From contig CATLHE010000003.1 in the NCBI GenBank assembly GCA_949948895.1, forward strand, positions 1 to 64,000: 64,000 nt of DNA, written 5' to 3'. The notes under the pieces were generated by a model. The model was not told where the DNA came from and did no database searches. It saw only the letters and a program-made list of their open reading frames with translations. The translations under genes were made by a program, and so were the position numbers. Positions 18,350-26,466 of the stretch are shown here, in pieces (position 1 is the first letter of the stretch; every line of letters starts with the position of its first letter). The stretch comes from an uncultured Christensenella sp. Its GTDB lineage: Bacteria > Bacillota > Clostridia > Christensenellales > Pumilibacteraceae.

Positions 18350-19244
18350 GTACCGCTCCTTTTTTGTCTTTTCCGTTTTTGCCGACGAGCGCGAAAGTAA
18401 GATTGATAATAAGCGTGAACACGAACAGAACGACCCCGCAAGCGATCAGCGCCGTGGCGGCGTCGCCCGTCATTTCGGTAGCGCCGAGAGCTATGTTCGC
18501 AGTAAGCGTTCTCACGCTCTGAAAAAGGCTGTTAGGCATTTCGGGGCTGTTTCCTATGACCATGATCACCGCCATAGTTTCCCCGAGCGCGCGCCCCGTC
18601 GCAAGAACCGCGCCCGCAAATATCCCGCTCTTTGCCGACGGGATAAGCACTTTAAACGTCGCCTGTTCTTTTGTCGCGCCGAGAGCGAGCGCGCCCTCGA
18701 AGTAGTTTTTGGGCACAGCCCGCATCGCGTCAAGACTCACGCTCACCACAGTGGGCAATATCATTACGGCAAGCACTATCGACGCCGAAAGTATGCCGTA
18801 ACCCACGCCGTTGGGCGAGACGTAGTCGCGAATGAACGGAACGATAACGACCATGCCGAACAGTCCGTATATAACAGACGGTATACCCGCGAGCAAGTTT
18901 ATCAAATGAGATATCGGCGCGACCGCTTTTTTGGGGCAGAACTTATATAGACATATTGCAGTGAAAAGCCCTACCGTAACGCCCATTATCACAGATAGCG
19001 CCGTGACGAAAAGCGTGGCGACCGCCATCGACATAATGCCGTACAGCTCCGAATGTACGTCCCATACGACGCCCCAAAACGTGTCGCCGTGTGAGAAAAT
19101 AAACGGCAGTCCGCCGGCAAATAAGAACACCGTAATGGTTATCAGCGCAAGAACGGAGAATAAGGCGGCGAAAGCAAATATCGCTTTCATCACCTTATCC
19201 CGCGCGGATATAAACGAGTAGATAGATCTTTTAGTCATGGTCAT
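18318..19244 (-). CDS. pstC: phosphate ABC transporter permease PstC
   Basis: Second permease subunit. Six membrane segments are predicted, and the EAA loop reads [19 protein letters not shown]. The region GRALGETMAVIMVIGN is typical of PstC. The start at 19244 gives an ATGA overlap with the stop of pstS, the same coupling as between pstA and pstB; a TTG at 19262 is a less likely alternative. 308 residues, a normal length. The last residues are Lys-rich and overlap the start of pstA. Confidence 0.95.
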   Translation of the reverse strand: MTMTKRSIYSFISARDKVMKAIFAFAALFSVLALITITVFLFAGGLPFIFSHGDTFWGVVWDVHSELYGIMSMAVATLFVTALSVIMGVTVGLFTAICLYKFCPKKAVAPISHLINLLAGIPSVIYGLFGMVVIVPFIRDYVSPNGVGYGILSASIVLAVMILPTVVSVSLDAMRAVPKNYFEGALALGATKEQATFKVLIPSAKSGIFAGAVLATGRALGETMAVIMVIGNSPEMPNSLFQSVRTLTANIALGATEMTGDAATALIACGVVLFVFTLIINLTFALVGKNGKDKKGAVREKSNKSKNK

Positions 19245-20158
19245 TTTATGAGTTTGTTCCAAACCTTTATCGCGTTCGTGCCGGCGTCGCGGTCGTAAAT
19301 ATTTTTAAGCTGTTCGAGCGTTATGCTGTCGATCGGGTTTTGTTTGTTGACTATAACGGCTATACCGTCTCTTGCGACTTCGGCAGCTACGCAATTGGGC
19401 GCGTCGTCGTTGGGCTTTTTCTCTTTGGATATCATGCCGAAATCGCTCGTGCCGTTCTCGGCGTTTTTAAGCCCCGTTCCCGAGCCTCCGCCCGCTACCG
19501 TGACCGTCACGCCCGACTGCAAGCTTTCAAACTTAGCGGCAAGCGTTTCCATAAGCGGCTGTAAAGACGTACTGCCCGAAATATCTATCTTGCCCGAAAG
19601 GTTCGGTTGCACGGTGTACGTCACCGACGTTTGGATATTGACGTAACCCTCGCTCGCGACTATATCCTGAGCGGTAGAGCTCAATAGAAATTCGTAAAAC
19701 GCCTTATTCGCGCCGCTCTCTATCGTAGCGGGCTTATAAACGATCGACAACGGACGCGATATCGCGTAACTGCCGTCTTTGATCGTTTCGACAGTAGGAT
19801 AAACGCCGTCTATCTTTAATATCTTGACCTCGTCGGTAACATAGCCCAGACTGTCGTAGGCGATAGCTTGCGGATTGTCCTTTACTTCCTGCATGACTGC
19901 GGCAGTGCCCGCCGCAATGATAACGCCCGAAACGTCGGCGTTAGGCACGGTATTGCCCGACGAATCTTTGTGGGACAGCCCTATGATCTCCATGAACGCC
20001 GCTTTCGTGCCGCTCCCGTCCTCGCGCGCTACGACAGTGATGTTCTTGTCCGCGGAAAATCCCGAGTTGCCGCAACCGACGAGTCCTGCCGACGCGATGG
20101 TTGCCGCCATTGCCGTTGCGATCAAGCCGACCGCCGCTCTTGCTTTTTTGCTTTTCAT
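19241..20158 (-). CDS. pstS: phosphate-binding lipoprotein PstS with swapped halves (circularly permuted)
   Basis: Extracellular phosphate-binding lipoprotein feeding PstC/PstA. A signal peptide ends in the lipobox LVGC (C29). Family blocks appear in the reverse of the usual order. Residues 39-175 (TVVAREDGSGTKAAF, AIAYDSLGYV, ISRPLSIVYK, SEGYVNI) correspond to what is normally the C-terminal half. Residues 191-305 (DISGSTSLQPLMETLAAKF, GGGSGTGLKNAENGTSDFGM, RDGIAVIVNKQNPI, TLEQLKNIYD) correspond to the normal N-terminal half. The protein ends at VWNKLIK, the place where the usual order would run on into ITVVxREEGSGT. Both phosphate-site Ser/Gly loops are kept, so it should bind phosphate. 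I recall similar orders in some gut Clostridia proteins but cannot verify this. Confidence 0.9.
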   Translation of the reverse strand: MKSKKARAAVGLIATAMAATIASAGLVGCGNSGFSADKNITVVAREDGSGTKAAFMEIIGLSHKDSSGNTVPNADVSGVIIAAGTAAVMQEVKDNPQAIAYDSLGYVTDEVKILKIDGVYPTVETIKDGSYAISRPLSIVYKPATIESGANKAFYEFLLSSTAQDIVASEGYVNIQTSVTYTVQPNLSGKIDISGSTSLQPLMETLAAKFESLQSGVTVTVAGGGSGTGLKNAENGTSDFGMISKEKKPNDDAPNCVAAEVARDGIAVIVNKQNPIDSITLEQLKNIYDRDAGTNAIKVWNKLIK

Positions 20159-20225
20159 TTTTTTTACTCCTTTTGTTTTGGTGCTTTGAGTTTATCAAAA
20201 ATAAAAAGCCCAAACTATCACGATA

Positions 20226-20253
20226 GGGTAAAACTTACGTAAATTTTGTGTAA
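20226..20253 (-). promoter_or_regulatory. PhoP-type box upstream of pstS
   Basis: Read on the minus strand, three direct repeats TTACAC (complement of 20248-20253), TTACGT (20237-20242) and TTACCC (20226-20231) have exactly 11-nt periodicity, i.e. 6-bp units with 5-bp spacing. This is the layout of Bacillus PhoP boxes (TTAACA-like). The array ends 67 nt before the pstS start. A CTATC/GATAG inverted repeat follows immediately. Confidence 0.65.
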
Positions 20254-20337
20254 GACGAGAACGACCTTTCACGATACCGCCTTAAAAAGACGATAGTGAA
20301 AGATAAAAAATAAAACAAAAGAAAATAACATTGCTTA

Positions 20338-20785
20338 AAGTTTTCTTGCCTACTTCTTTTTCAAAAAGAGTTGTGCTTATTTAAATGTGAAGATAAACAG
20401 AGCGATAAAGCAAAACAAATGAAAAATAAATTCGTTTAAAGTTTTCTTGCTTACTTCTTTTTCAAAATGAGTTGTGCTTATTTAAATGTAAAGATTAATA
20501 GAGCGATAGAGTAAAACCAAATGTAGATAAACGCGTTTAAAGTTTTCTTGCTTACTTCTTTTTCAAAAGCTGTCGCATCCATTTAAAGACCAAGATAAAT
20601 ATAGTGATAGAGTAAAACTAAAAGTGAATAAATTCGTTTAAAGTTTTCTTGTCTACTTCTTTTTCAAAAAGAGTTGTGCTTATTTAAATGTGAAGATAAA
20701 CAGAGCGATAAAGCAAAATTAATGAAAAATAAATTCGTTTAAAGTTTTCTTGCCTACTTCTTTTTCAAAAGAAGTAGGTGAAAAA
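20338..20785. repeat. 100/101-bp tandem repeat array (five units)
   Basis: The core AAAGTTTTCTTGC/TCTACTTC starts at 20338, 20438, 20539, 20640 and 20741, so the period is 100-101 bp. Spacers between cores are also related (GAGTTGTGCTTATTTAAATG). Only the last copy runs into AAAGAAGTAGG, completing the palindrome CTACTTCTTTTTCAAAAGAAGTAG. The array shares its core with that at 1-331. No gene is seen between 20159 and 20883. Confidence 0.92.
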
Positions 20786-20788
20786 AGA

Positions 20789-20817
20789 ATGACAAATCGT
20801 ATAAAAAGTGGTATACT
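20789..20817 (+). promoter_or_regulatory. promoter of rpiB and the V-ATPase operon
   Basis: ATGACA (20789-20794), 17-bp spacer, TATACT (20812-20817), just after the tandem array. A leader of about 60 nt with GAGGCG precedes the rpiB start. Confidence 0.65.
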
Positions 20818-20883
20818 ATACGCATACACGTAGCGGAGCAAACGAATCCGCTATGGGCGTAAAACGAAACAAAGAGGCGTAGT

Positions 20884-21327
20884 ATGATCTATATAGCGTG
20901 CGACCACGGCGGTCTCGAATTGAAAAAAGCGATAATCGAAATGCTCGAGCAAAGCGGCGAAAAAGTGACCGACCTCGGCACCGACAGTACCGACTCGGTC
21001 GACTATCCCGACTACGGCTTTGCCGTCGGTGAAAAAACGTCGGCGGACGCGGGCTCGCGCGGCATAGTTATTTGCAAGTCCGGCGTGGGCATGAGCATAT
21101 CGGCAAACAAGGTCAAAGGCATCCGTTGCGCGCTGTGCACGACGGTGGAAATGGGCAAATTATGCCGTATGCACAACAACGCCAACGTATTGGCGCTCGG
21201 CGCAGGCAATACCGATATCCCGACCGCGCTCGACATAGTCAAAGCGTTTATATCGACGGAGTTCGAGGCGGGACGGCACGCGAAAAGAGTAGACAAGATC
21301 ACGGAGTACGAAAAGCGGCATGGCTAA
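20884..21327 (+). CDS. rpiB: ribose-5-phosphate isomerase B
   Basis: Interconverts ribose 5-phosphate and ribulose 5-phosphate in the pentose phosphate pathway (or a related sugar phosphate of the RpiB/LacAB family). 147 residues. ACDHGGLELK is at the N-terminus, YPDYGFAVGE follows, the anion loop and catalytic Cys lie in VICKSGVGMSISANKVKGIR, and MHNNANVLALG is conserved. First gene of the operon that continues into the V-ATPase genes; its end overlaps the next gene by 8 nt. Confidence 0.95.
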   Translation: MIYIACDHGGLELKKAIIEMLEQSGEKVTDLGTDSTDSVDYPDYGFAVGEKTSADAGSRGIVICKSGVGMSISANKVKGIRCALCTTVEMGKLCRMHNNANVLALGAGNTDIPTALDIVKAFISTEFEAGRHAKRVDKITEYEKRHG

Positions 21328-21694
21328 GAACAAAGTCGAAAAAACGGCGTACGAACCGAGAGAACGCCTCGACAGCGAACTCGAAACGGCGATAGGCGAA
21401 ATACTGTCCGCCGAGAACGAAGCCAAAGCGATCTTGGGCAAAGCCGAGTCCGCAGCGAACGCCGTCAGACAGAACGGCTCGGCAAAAACTCGCGCCATGC
21501 GCGAGAACGCCGCGCGCGAAAACTCCGCCGCGCGCGAAGCGGCATTGACCGCGGCACGCGAGAAAGCGGACGCGGACGTAGAAAAAGCGATAGCGGAAAC
21601 GCAAAAGCGCGCCGACGCGCTCGTGAAAGAAAAACACGGCGACGCGGAAAAACGCGCCGACGCGCTTTTTAAGGAACTGACAAGAGGTAAGTAA
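21320..21694 (+). CDS. V-type ATPase subunit H/G-like stalk protein
   Basis: 124 residues, almost wholly Ala, Glu, Lys and Arg, predicted to be one long coiled coil. By position at the head of a V-ATPase operon, directly before subunit I, it is the peripheral-stalk subunit (called G, H or F in different bacteria) that pairs with subunit E. Low complexity makes sequence evidence weak; position carries the call. It overlaps both neighbours (rpiB by 8 nt, ntpI by 1 nt). Confidence 0.75.
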   Translation: MAKNKVEKTAYEPRERLDSELETAIGEILSAENEAKAILGKAESAANAVRQNGSAKTRAMRENAARENSAAREAALTAAREKADADVEKAIAETQKRADALVKEKHGDAEKRADALFKELTRGK

Positions 21695-23757
21695 TGGCAA
21701 TAGCCGAGATGACGCATCTCCGCCTCATTGGGCTACGGAGCCAAGAGAATAAAATTCTCGACGGGTTGGAAAACGAAAGCCTGTTCGAGCCGCGCGCTAC
21801 GGGCGAGACCTCGTTCGGGCTGGAGCGCGGCGAAGCGGCGCTTTTCCGCGAGCTCAAACTCAAACAGAGTCGAGTAGCTTTTGCAGTCGAATTTTTAAGA
21901 CAGCGAAAGACCGAGCTCGCGGCACTCAAGCGCGCCGTCGCAAAAGGCAAGCAGCAGCCGGCGGCGGCTTCGGCGGTAGACGGATACGAACTCAGTCAAA
22001 AAAAGTTAGGCGAAGAAACGCTTACCGTTACGCGCGACGACTACTCGGACGCAAGGGCGCGCGAGTACGAACTTTTCGGCGTATGCGACGCGCTTCAAAA
22101 CATATCGTTTGAGATATCCGATTGCAGGGCTCGCGCCGTAGAATTAAAAGAGCAAATAAAAGAATACGCGCCGTTTGCCGCAGTCCCGCTAAAACTAAGC
22201 GCATTCAAGCGCACGGGCGGAGTGACGCTCGGACTGTTTTACGGCACGGGCTCGACGGTGCCTACCGACATACTCGACGCAGAGCGTTGCGCGTACGAGT
22301 GCTGTGTGAGCGAAGGCGCGCTCATACTCGTAACGGCAGTACGAACGGACGCGTTTAACGACGTGTCGCGCGCGCTGGGCGCGGTCGGGTTTTCGCGCTG
22401 TCCGTTTACCGACGACTGCACGGCGAAACAGAAAATATCGGCGTTGCAATCGGAAATAGCCGATACGGAACGCAGTATCGCAGAGCTGTCGAAGAAAGCG
22501 CTCAACTACGAAAAATATTACGACGCACTGCGCATCCTGTACGACGTATTGGAAGCGGAGATAGAGCGCGCGGAAGCCGATGCAAAGTTCCTGAAAACGG
22601 ACTCCACGTTCATCATGGAAGGCTGGATCCCCGAAAAGGACGCAAGATCGACGGTCGCCGCGATACGCAAAAATACCCCGGGCGTAATGGTGCAAATGAT
22701 AGAACCGACGGAAGCCGACGAACCGCCGACTTACGTCGTCAACAATAAAGCCGTACAGCCGTACGAGCAAATAACCAACATGTACAGCGCGCCCAAGTAC
22801 AGAGAGATCGATCCCAACCCGATTATGTCGGTGTTCTTCTTTCTGTTCTTCGGCTTAATGATAGGCGACGCGGTGTACGGCGTTATTCTCACCGTATTGG
22901 GCTTGACGCTCGGAATGTCGGGCAAGTTCGGCAAGGGCGCGAAACAGCTGTTGCTCCTCGTCGGTATGGGCGGTATCTCCGCCATCGTTTGGGGCATACT
23001 GTTCGGCGGGTATCTGTCCATCGACTTCGGCGTAAACGTCGCGCTGTGGTTCAACCCGATAGAAGACCCGATGACCCTGCTCGTTATTTGTATAGTGTTC
23101 GGCTGCGTACAGCTGTGCTTGGGCTACGTGATTAAGTTCGTAAAACTGTGCATGGCGAAAAAGCCGTGGTCGGCGGTGTTCGACGCGGGCTCGATAATAA
23201 TCCTGTTCGCGGCGCTCGCTTGTCTCGGTATAACCATGCTCGTAGACGGCGCGCCCGAAGGTCTCAAGATCGCGGCGATAGCGCTTGCCGTCACGGGTCT
23301 CGCGCTCATAATAATTTTCGGCGGGCGCAACAATAAGAACGTAGTAGGCAAGATATTCGGCGGGTTCAAAGGGCTTTACGGGCTTGTCAACTTGCTGTCT
23401 GACATTCTGTCATATTGCAGACTGTTCGGGCTCGGGCTTGCCACCGTCGCTATCGGCTTGGCGTTCAACACCCTCGGCTCGATAATCTTCGAGATCCCCG
23501 GCATAGGCTATCCGCTCGGCGTGATAATACTGATACCTCTCCACGTGTTCAACATAGCGATCGGCGTGCTCGGCGCGTACGTGCACAACGCAAGGCTTCA
23601 ATTCTTGGAGTTTTACGGCAAGTTCTACGACGGCGGCGGACGGTTGTTCGAGCCGATAGGCTATCGCGGCAAAAACACTCGGCTCGTAAACAGCGACGCT
23701 GAAAAACAAAACCAAGACAAACGCCATAGACAAAAACGCGAAAAGAAACGCGCTTAA
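21694..23757 (+). CDS. ntpI: V-type ATP synthase/ATPase subunit I
   Basis: Large membrane subunit a/I that holds the ion half-channels. The N-terminal half (about 1-340) is cytoplasmic, alpha/beta and coiled coil. The C-terminal half has about seven or eight membrane segments, starting at PNPIMSVFFFLFFGLMIGD, the typical entry to the membrane domain. The region LSDILSYCRLFGLGLATVAI contains the essential Arg of the rotor-facing helix (SYCRLFGLGL). 687 residues, normal. The tail is Lys/Arg/Gln-rich. A CCAAGC-type repeat hairpin begins 4 nt after the stop. Confidence 0.95.
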   Translation: MAIAEMTHLRLIGLRSQENKILDGLENESLFEPRATGETSFGLERGEAALFRELKLKQSRVAFAVEFLRQRKTELAALKRAVAKGKQQPAAASAVDGYELSQKKLGEETLTVTRDDYSDARAREYELFGVCDALQNISFEISDCRARAVELKEQIKEYAPFAAVPLKLSAFKRTGGVTLGLFYGTGSTVPTDILDAERCAYECCVSEGALILVTAVRTDAFNDVSRALGAVGFSRCPFTDDCTAKQKISALQSEIADTERSIAELSKKALNYEKYYDALRILYDVLEAEIERAEADAKFLKTDSTFIMEGWIPEKDARSTVAAIRKNTPGVMVQMIEPTEADEPPTYVVNNKAVQPYEQITNMYSAPKYREIDPNPIMSVFFFLFFGLMIGDAVYGVILTVLGLTLGMSGKFGKGAKQLLLLVGMGGISAIVWGILFGGYLSIDFGVNVALWFNPIEDPMTLLVICIVFGCVQLCLGYVIKFVKLCMAKKPWSAVFDAGSIIILFAALACLGITMLVDGAPEGLKIAAIALAVTGLALIIIFGGRNNKNVVGKIFGGFKGLYGLVNLLSDILSYCRLFGLGLATVAIGLAFNTLGSIIFEIPGIGYPLGVIILIPLHVFNIAIGVLGAYVHNARLQFLEFYGKFYDGGGRLFEPIGYRGKNTRLVNSDAEKQNQDKRHRQKREKKRA

Positions 23758-23891
23758 CTATCCAAGCCGCGCTTGGCGCGTCGCTACGGAAATAGTGGTG
23801 TCCAAAAAATTAACAAAGTAACTAAACTAGTCGGGTGAAACGTTATAATACAGTAAACGCAAACACACGACAGTTAAAAAGGAGATTTAAG
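23758..23891. repeat. repeat-filled gap between subunits I and K
   Basis: A hairpin CCAAGCCGCGCTTGG (23762-23776) sits 4 nt after the ntpI stop. It is followed by a GCTACGGAAATAGTGG block, GTCGGGTG and ACACACGACAG, which leads into AAAAAGGAG and the ntpK ATG. This is the general boundary-repeat layout seen at other gene junctions in the window. Confidence 0.8.
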
Positions 23892-24365
23892 ATGGAAATG
23901 GGTAACTTTTACGCCATACTCGGCGCGGCGATCGCGGTATTGCTGTCGGGTATCGGCTCGGCGATCGGCGTAGGCCGTGCGGGACAGGCGGCGACGTCGC
24001 TCATGACGAAACAGCCGGACAGGTTTTCCAACGTGCTCGTATTGCAGCTCATGCCCGCTACGCAAGGTCTATACGGCTTTGTCGTCGGGTTCATGGTGCT
24101 GTTCAAGCTCGGCGCGCTCGGTACAATGACGGCAATCTCGGCGGCAACGGGCTGGATTATATTCGCGTACTGCCTGCCCATCGCGTTTGTCGGGCTCGGC
24201 TCGGCTATCATGCAGGGCAACGTAGCCATCGGCTGTATCGGACTCATTGGCAAGCAGAACAAGGAATTCGGTCACTCGATGGTCATGGTCGTGCTTGTCG
24301 AGCTGTTCGCTATATTCGCCTTTATTATCTCGTTCCTTGGCGTAATGCTTATAAACGTCGGCTGA
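23892..24365 (+). CDS. ntpK: V-type ATPase subunit K (proteolipid), probably Na+-binding
   Basis: Rotor-ring subunit, 157 residues, four membrane helices in two hairpins. The ion site can be compared with Enterococcus hirae NtpK, whose Na+ ligands are L61, T64, Q65, Q110 and E139. Here the matching segments are LQLMPATQGLYGF (L, T and Q kept), AIMQGN (Q kept) and VVLVELFAI (carboxylate kept). This set favours Na+ over H+. The start at 23892 was chosen for the AAGGAG site 7 nt upstream; an earlier ATG at 23835 lies inside repeat DNA. Confidence 0.95.
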   Translation: MEMGNFYAILGAAIAVLLSGIGSAIGVGRAGQAATSLMTKQPDRFSNVLVLQLMPATQGLYGFVVGFMVLFKLGALGTMTAISAATGWIIFAYCLPIAFVGLGSAIMQGNVAIGCIGLIGKQNKEFGHSMVMVVLVELFAIFAFIISFLGVMLINVG

Positions 24366-24366
24366 T

Positions 24367-24948
24367 ATGCAAGGCAAAAACAACATAATCGACGACATAC
24401 TGAACGCGGCAAATAAAGCCGCCGCCGATATAATAAGCGACGCGGAAGCGGAAGAAGCGGAAGCCGAGCGCGCAGTTCGGGAAGAACTCGAAAAAGCGCG
24501 CGCGGAGCACGATGCTGAAACCAAGACCGCGGCGGACGCGCTGTACGCAGGCAGAGTCAAACTCGGAGAATTGGAAGCGGGCAAGATCATGCTCAAAGCC
24601 AAGCGCGACTGTGTGGACAAAGTCTACGACGGCGTGCGTAAGCGCGTTCTGAGCATGAAAGACGCGGAGTACCTCGAGTTTCTCGGCGCGCTCATTGTGC
24701 GCGCCTGCGAGGACGGCGACGAAGTAGTAGTCTCGGAACGCGACGCGAAGCGCGCGAACGCCGCGTGGCTCAAAAAGGTAGCGACGATTGCCAAAAAGAA
24801 ACTCACGCTGTCCAAAACGTGCGGCGAGTTCGAGGCGGGCGTCATACTAAAAGGCGCGACGAACGACCGCGATCTGACGATAGACGAGCTTATTGCGGAA
24901 CTCAAAGACCGCACAGAAGCGGACACGGCAAGGGCGTTGGGATTATGA
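24367..24948 (+). CDS. ntpE: V-type ATPase subunit E (peripheral stalk)
   Basis: 193 residues. The N-terminal half is an Ala/Glu-rich helix (ILNAANKAAADIISDAEAEE) that pairs with the G/H subunit; the C-terminal half is a small alpha/beta domain (LGALIVRACEDGDEVVVSE, EFEAGVILKGA) that docks on the catalytic head. The stop overlaps the next ATG (ATGA). Position between K and C is the classic order. Confidence 0.9.
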   Translation: MQGKNNIIDDILNAANKAAADIISDAEAEEAEAERAVREELEKARAEHDAETKTAADALYAGRVKLGELEAGKIMLKAKRDCVDKVYDGVRKRVLSMKDAEYLEFLGALIVRACEDGDEVVVSERDAKRANAAWLKKVATIAKKKLTLSKTCGEFEAGVILKGATNDRDLTIDELIAELKDRTEADTARALGL

Positions 24949-25865
24949 CGGCGTCGACTATCGTATTTGCAAACACGCTCGCTCAGTCGCAAGCCAATCG
25001 TCTGGACGGCGAAAAGATCCGCCGCATAGCCGAAGCCGCAACGGTAGAGGACGCTTTGAAAATGCTGAGCGATTACGGCTTCACATCGGCGCTCGGCGGC
25101 TCGATAGACGGGTTTGTCGTCACGGAAACTGACAAACTGATAGAGTTCCTGCGCGACACCTCGCCGAGTGAAAAAGTCTTCGACGCGCTTACCGCGCCGT
25201 TTTGGTATAACAACGTCAAGCTCGCTTATAAATCGCGCTTTGTCGCAATGCCCGAAAACAGCTACTATCAGGTCGGCGGCGAGCCGGACAGGATAGCGCG
25301 CGGCGATTATTCGGACTGCGACAAATACCTGACCGCGGCGCTTTGCGGTCTGGACGAGGCGAACGAACGCAACCCGCGCGTCATCGATCTCGAACTGACC
25401 CGCGCCATGTACAAGTTTGTACTGTCCGTCGGCGTGCACGAAATAAAAAACTATTTTAAGCGCGAAATAGACATGAAAAATATCCTGTCGGCGGCGCGAA
25501 TGAAACGGCTCGGCATAAACCGCGACGAGTTCCTCAATGGCGGAAATATAAAGCACGACACGCTCGTGGACGCTATAAACGCGGGCAGTTTTTCGGGCAG
25601 CTTCATAGGCACGCCGTACGAAGAAATGACCGAAAAATTGGAAGAGAACGGCTTTACCGAGTTCTTCGGGTTCGAGAACGACATGAACGAACTGCTTTTC
25701 GACATGACCGACTCGCTATGCCAAGACATGAGCTCGTACGAGCCGTACCTCAATTATTACACCCGTGCGCTCGTCGAACTCAAAACGATAAAAACGGCGC
25801 TCGTGTGCATAAAAACAAGCTCGCGCGACGTGTTCTATAAACGTATGCCCAAAATGTTCAGGTAA
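24945..25865 (+). CDS. ntpC: V-type ATPase subunit C (d-type, central stalk cap)
   Basis: Connects the rotor ring to the central stalk. 306 residues, all-helical, with the family pattern FANTLAQSQANRLDGEKIRRIAE near the N-terminus, FWYNNVKLAYKSRF, and a C-terminal LKTIKTALVCIK. The start at 24945 is set by ATGA overlap with ntpE. Confidence 0.9.
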   Translation: MTASTIVFANTLAQSQANRLDGEKIRRIAEAATVEDALKMLSDYGFTSALGGSIDGFVVTETDKLIEFLRDTSPSEKVFDALTAPFWYNNVKLAYKSRFVAMPENSYYQVGGEPDRIARGDYSDCDKYLTAALCGLDEANERNPRVIDLELTRAMYKFVLSVGVHEIKNYFKREIDMKNILSAARMKRLGINRDEFLNGGNIKHDTLVDAINAGSFSGSFIGTPYEEMTEKLEENGFTEFFGFENDMNELLFDMTDSLCQDMSSYEPYLNYYTRALVELKTIKTALVCIKTSSRDVFYKRMPKMFR

Positions 25866-25911
25866 GTAAAAACGCCCGCGCGGAACCCCCGAGCGGAAAG
25901 GAGGTCGTGAC

Positions 25912-26241
25912 ATGGAAAAAACAGGTAAGCTCGCGGTAATAGGCGACGGCGAAAGCGTGACGGCGTTCATGGCAATAGGCGCCGCCGTGTTCAAAGTCTC
26001 CGACGAGTACGAAGCCGCGGACACACTGAGAAAAATATCGGCTACCGACGAGTACGCGGTAGTATTGGTCACAGAAAACTACGCGGCAAAAATGGAAAAG
26101 CTGATGGCAAAACTCAAACAGCAACCTTTTCCCGCGGTGCTGTCCATTCCCGGCGCGACCGGCTCAAACGGCTTCGGCATGGCGGGACTGAAGCGCGACG
26201 TGGAAAAAGCCGTCGGCGTGGACATTCTGTTTAATAAATAA
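25912..26241 (+). CDS. ntpF: V-type ATPase subunit F
   Basis: 109 residues, Rossmann-like small subunit of the central stalk. It shows KLAVIGDGESVTAFMAIGA at the N-terminus, then YAVVLVTENYA and FPAVLSIPGATGSNG, all typical. AAAGGAGG lies before the ATG. A repeat-filled gap of 225 nt follows before ntpA, so the operon may be split here into two transcripts. Confidence 0.93.
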   Translation: MEKTGKLAVIGDGESVTAFMAIGAAVFKVSDEYEAADTLRKISATDEYAVVLVTENYAAKMEKLMAKLKQQPFPAVLSIPGATGSNGFGMAGLKRDVEKAVGVDILFNK

Positions 26242-26466
26242 ACAATGTAAACGAGACCGCACGACTAAAACAAATAGTTAATACGGCAGAAGTGGCGTAA
26301 AGCAATTATTATCGTCACAAAACTCTTTGGGCGTAACGCAATTACTCCACAACTAAAACCAATAGTCAATATGGCAATAGTGGCGTAAAGCAATTATGAT
26401 CGTCACAAAACTCTTCGGGTGCAGCCTAAAATCAATTAACCAAGTCAACACACGGCAGGTAAAAGA
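26242..26466. repeat. duplicated leader repeat before ntpA
   Basis: Two copies of an 88-bp unit start at 26264 and 26352 (ACTAAAACAAATAGTTAAT and ACTAAAACCAATAGTCAAT). Each has a GTGGCG block and ends in a CTTTGGGCGT or CTTCGGGTGC block. The second runs on through AACACACGGCAGGTAAAAG into the ntpA ATG. The AGGT supplied by the repeat end is the only ribosome-site-like sequence. Confidence 0.85.
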
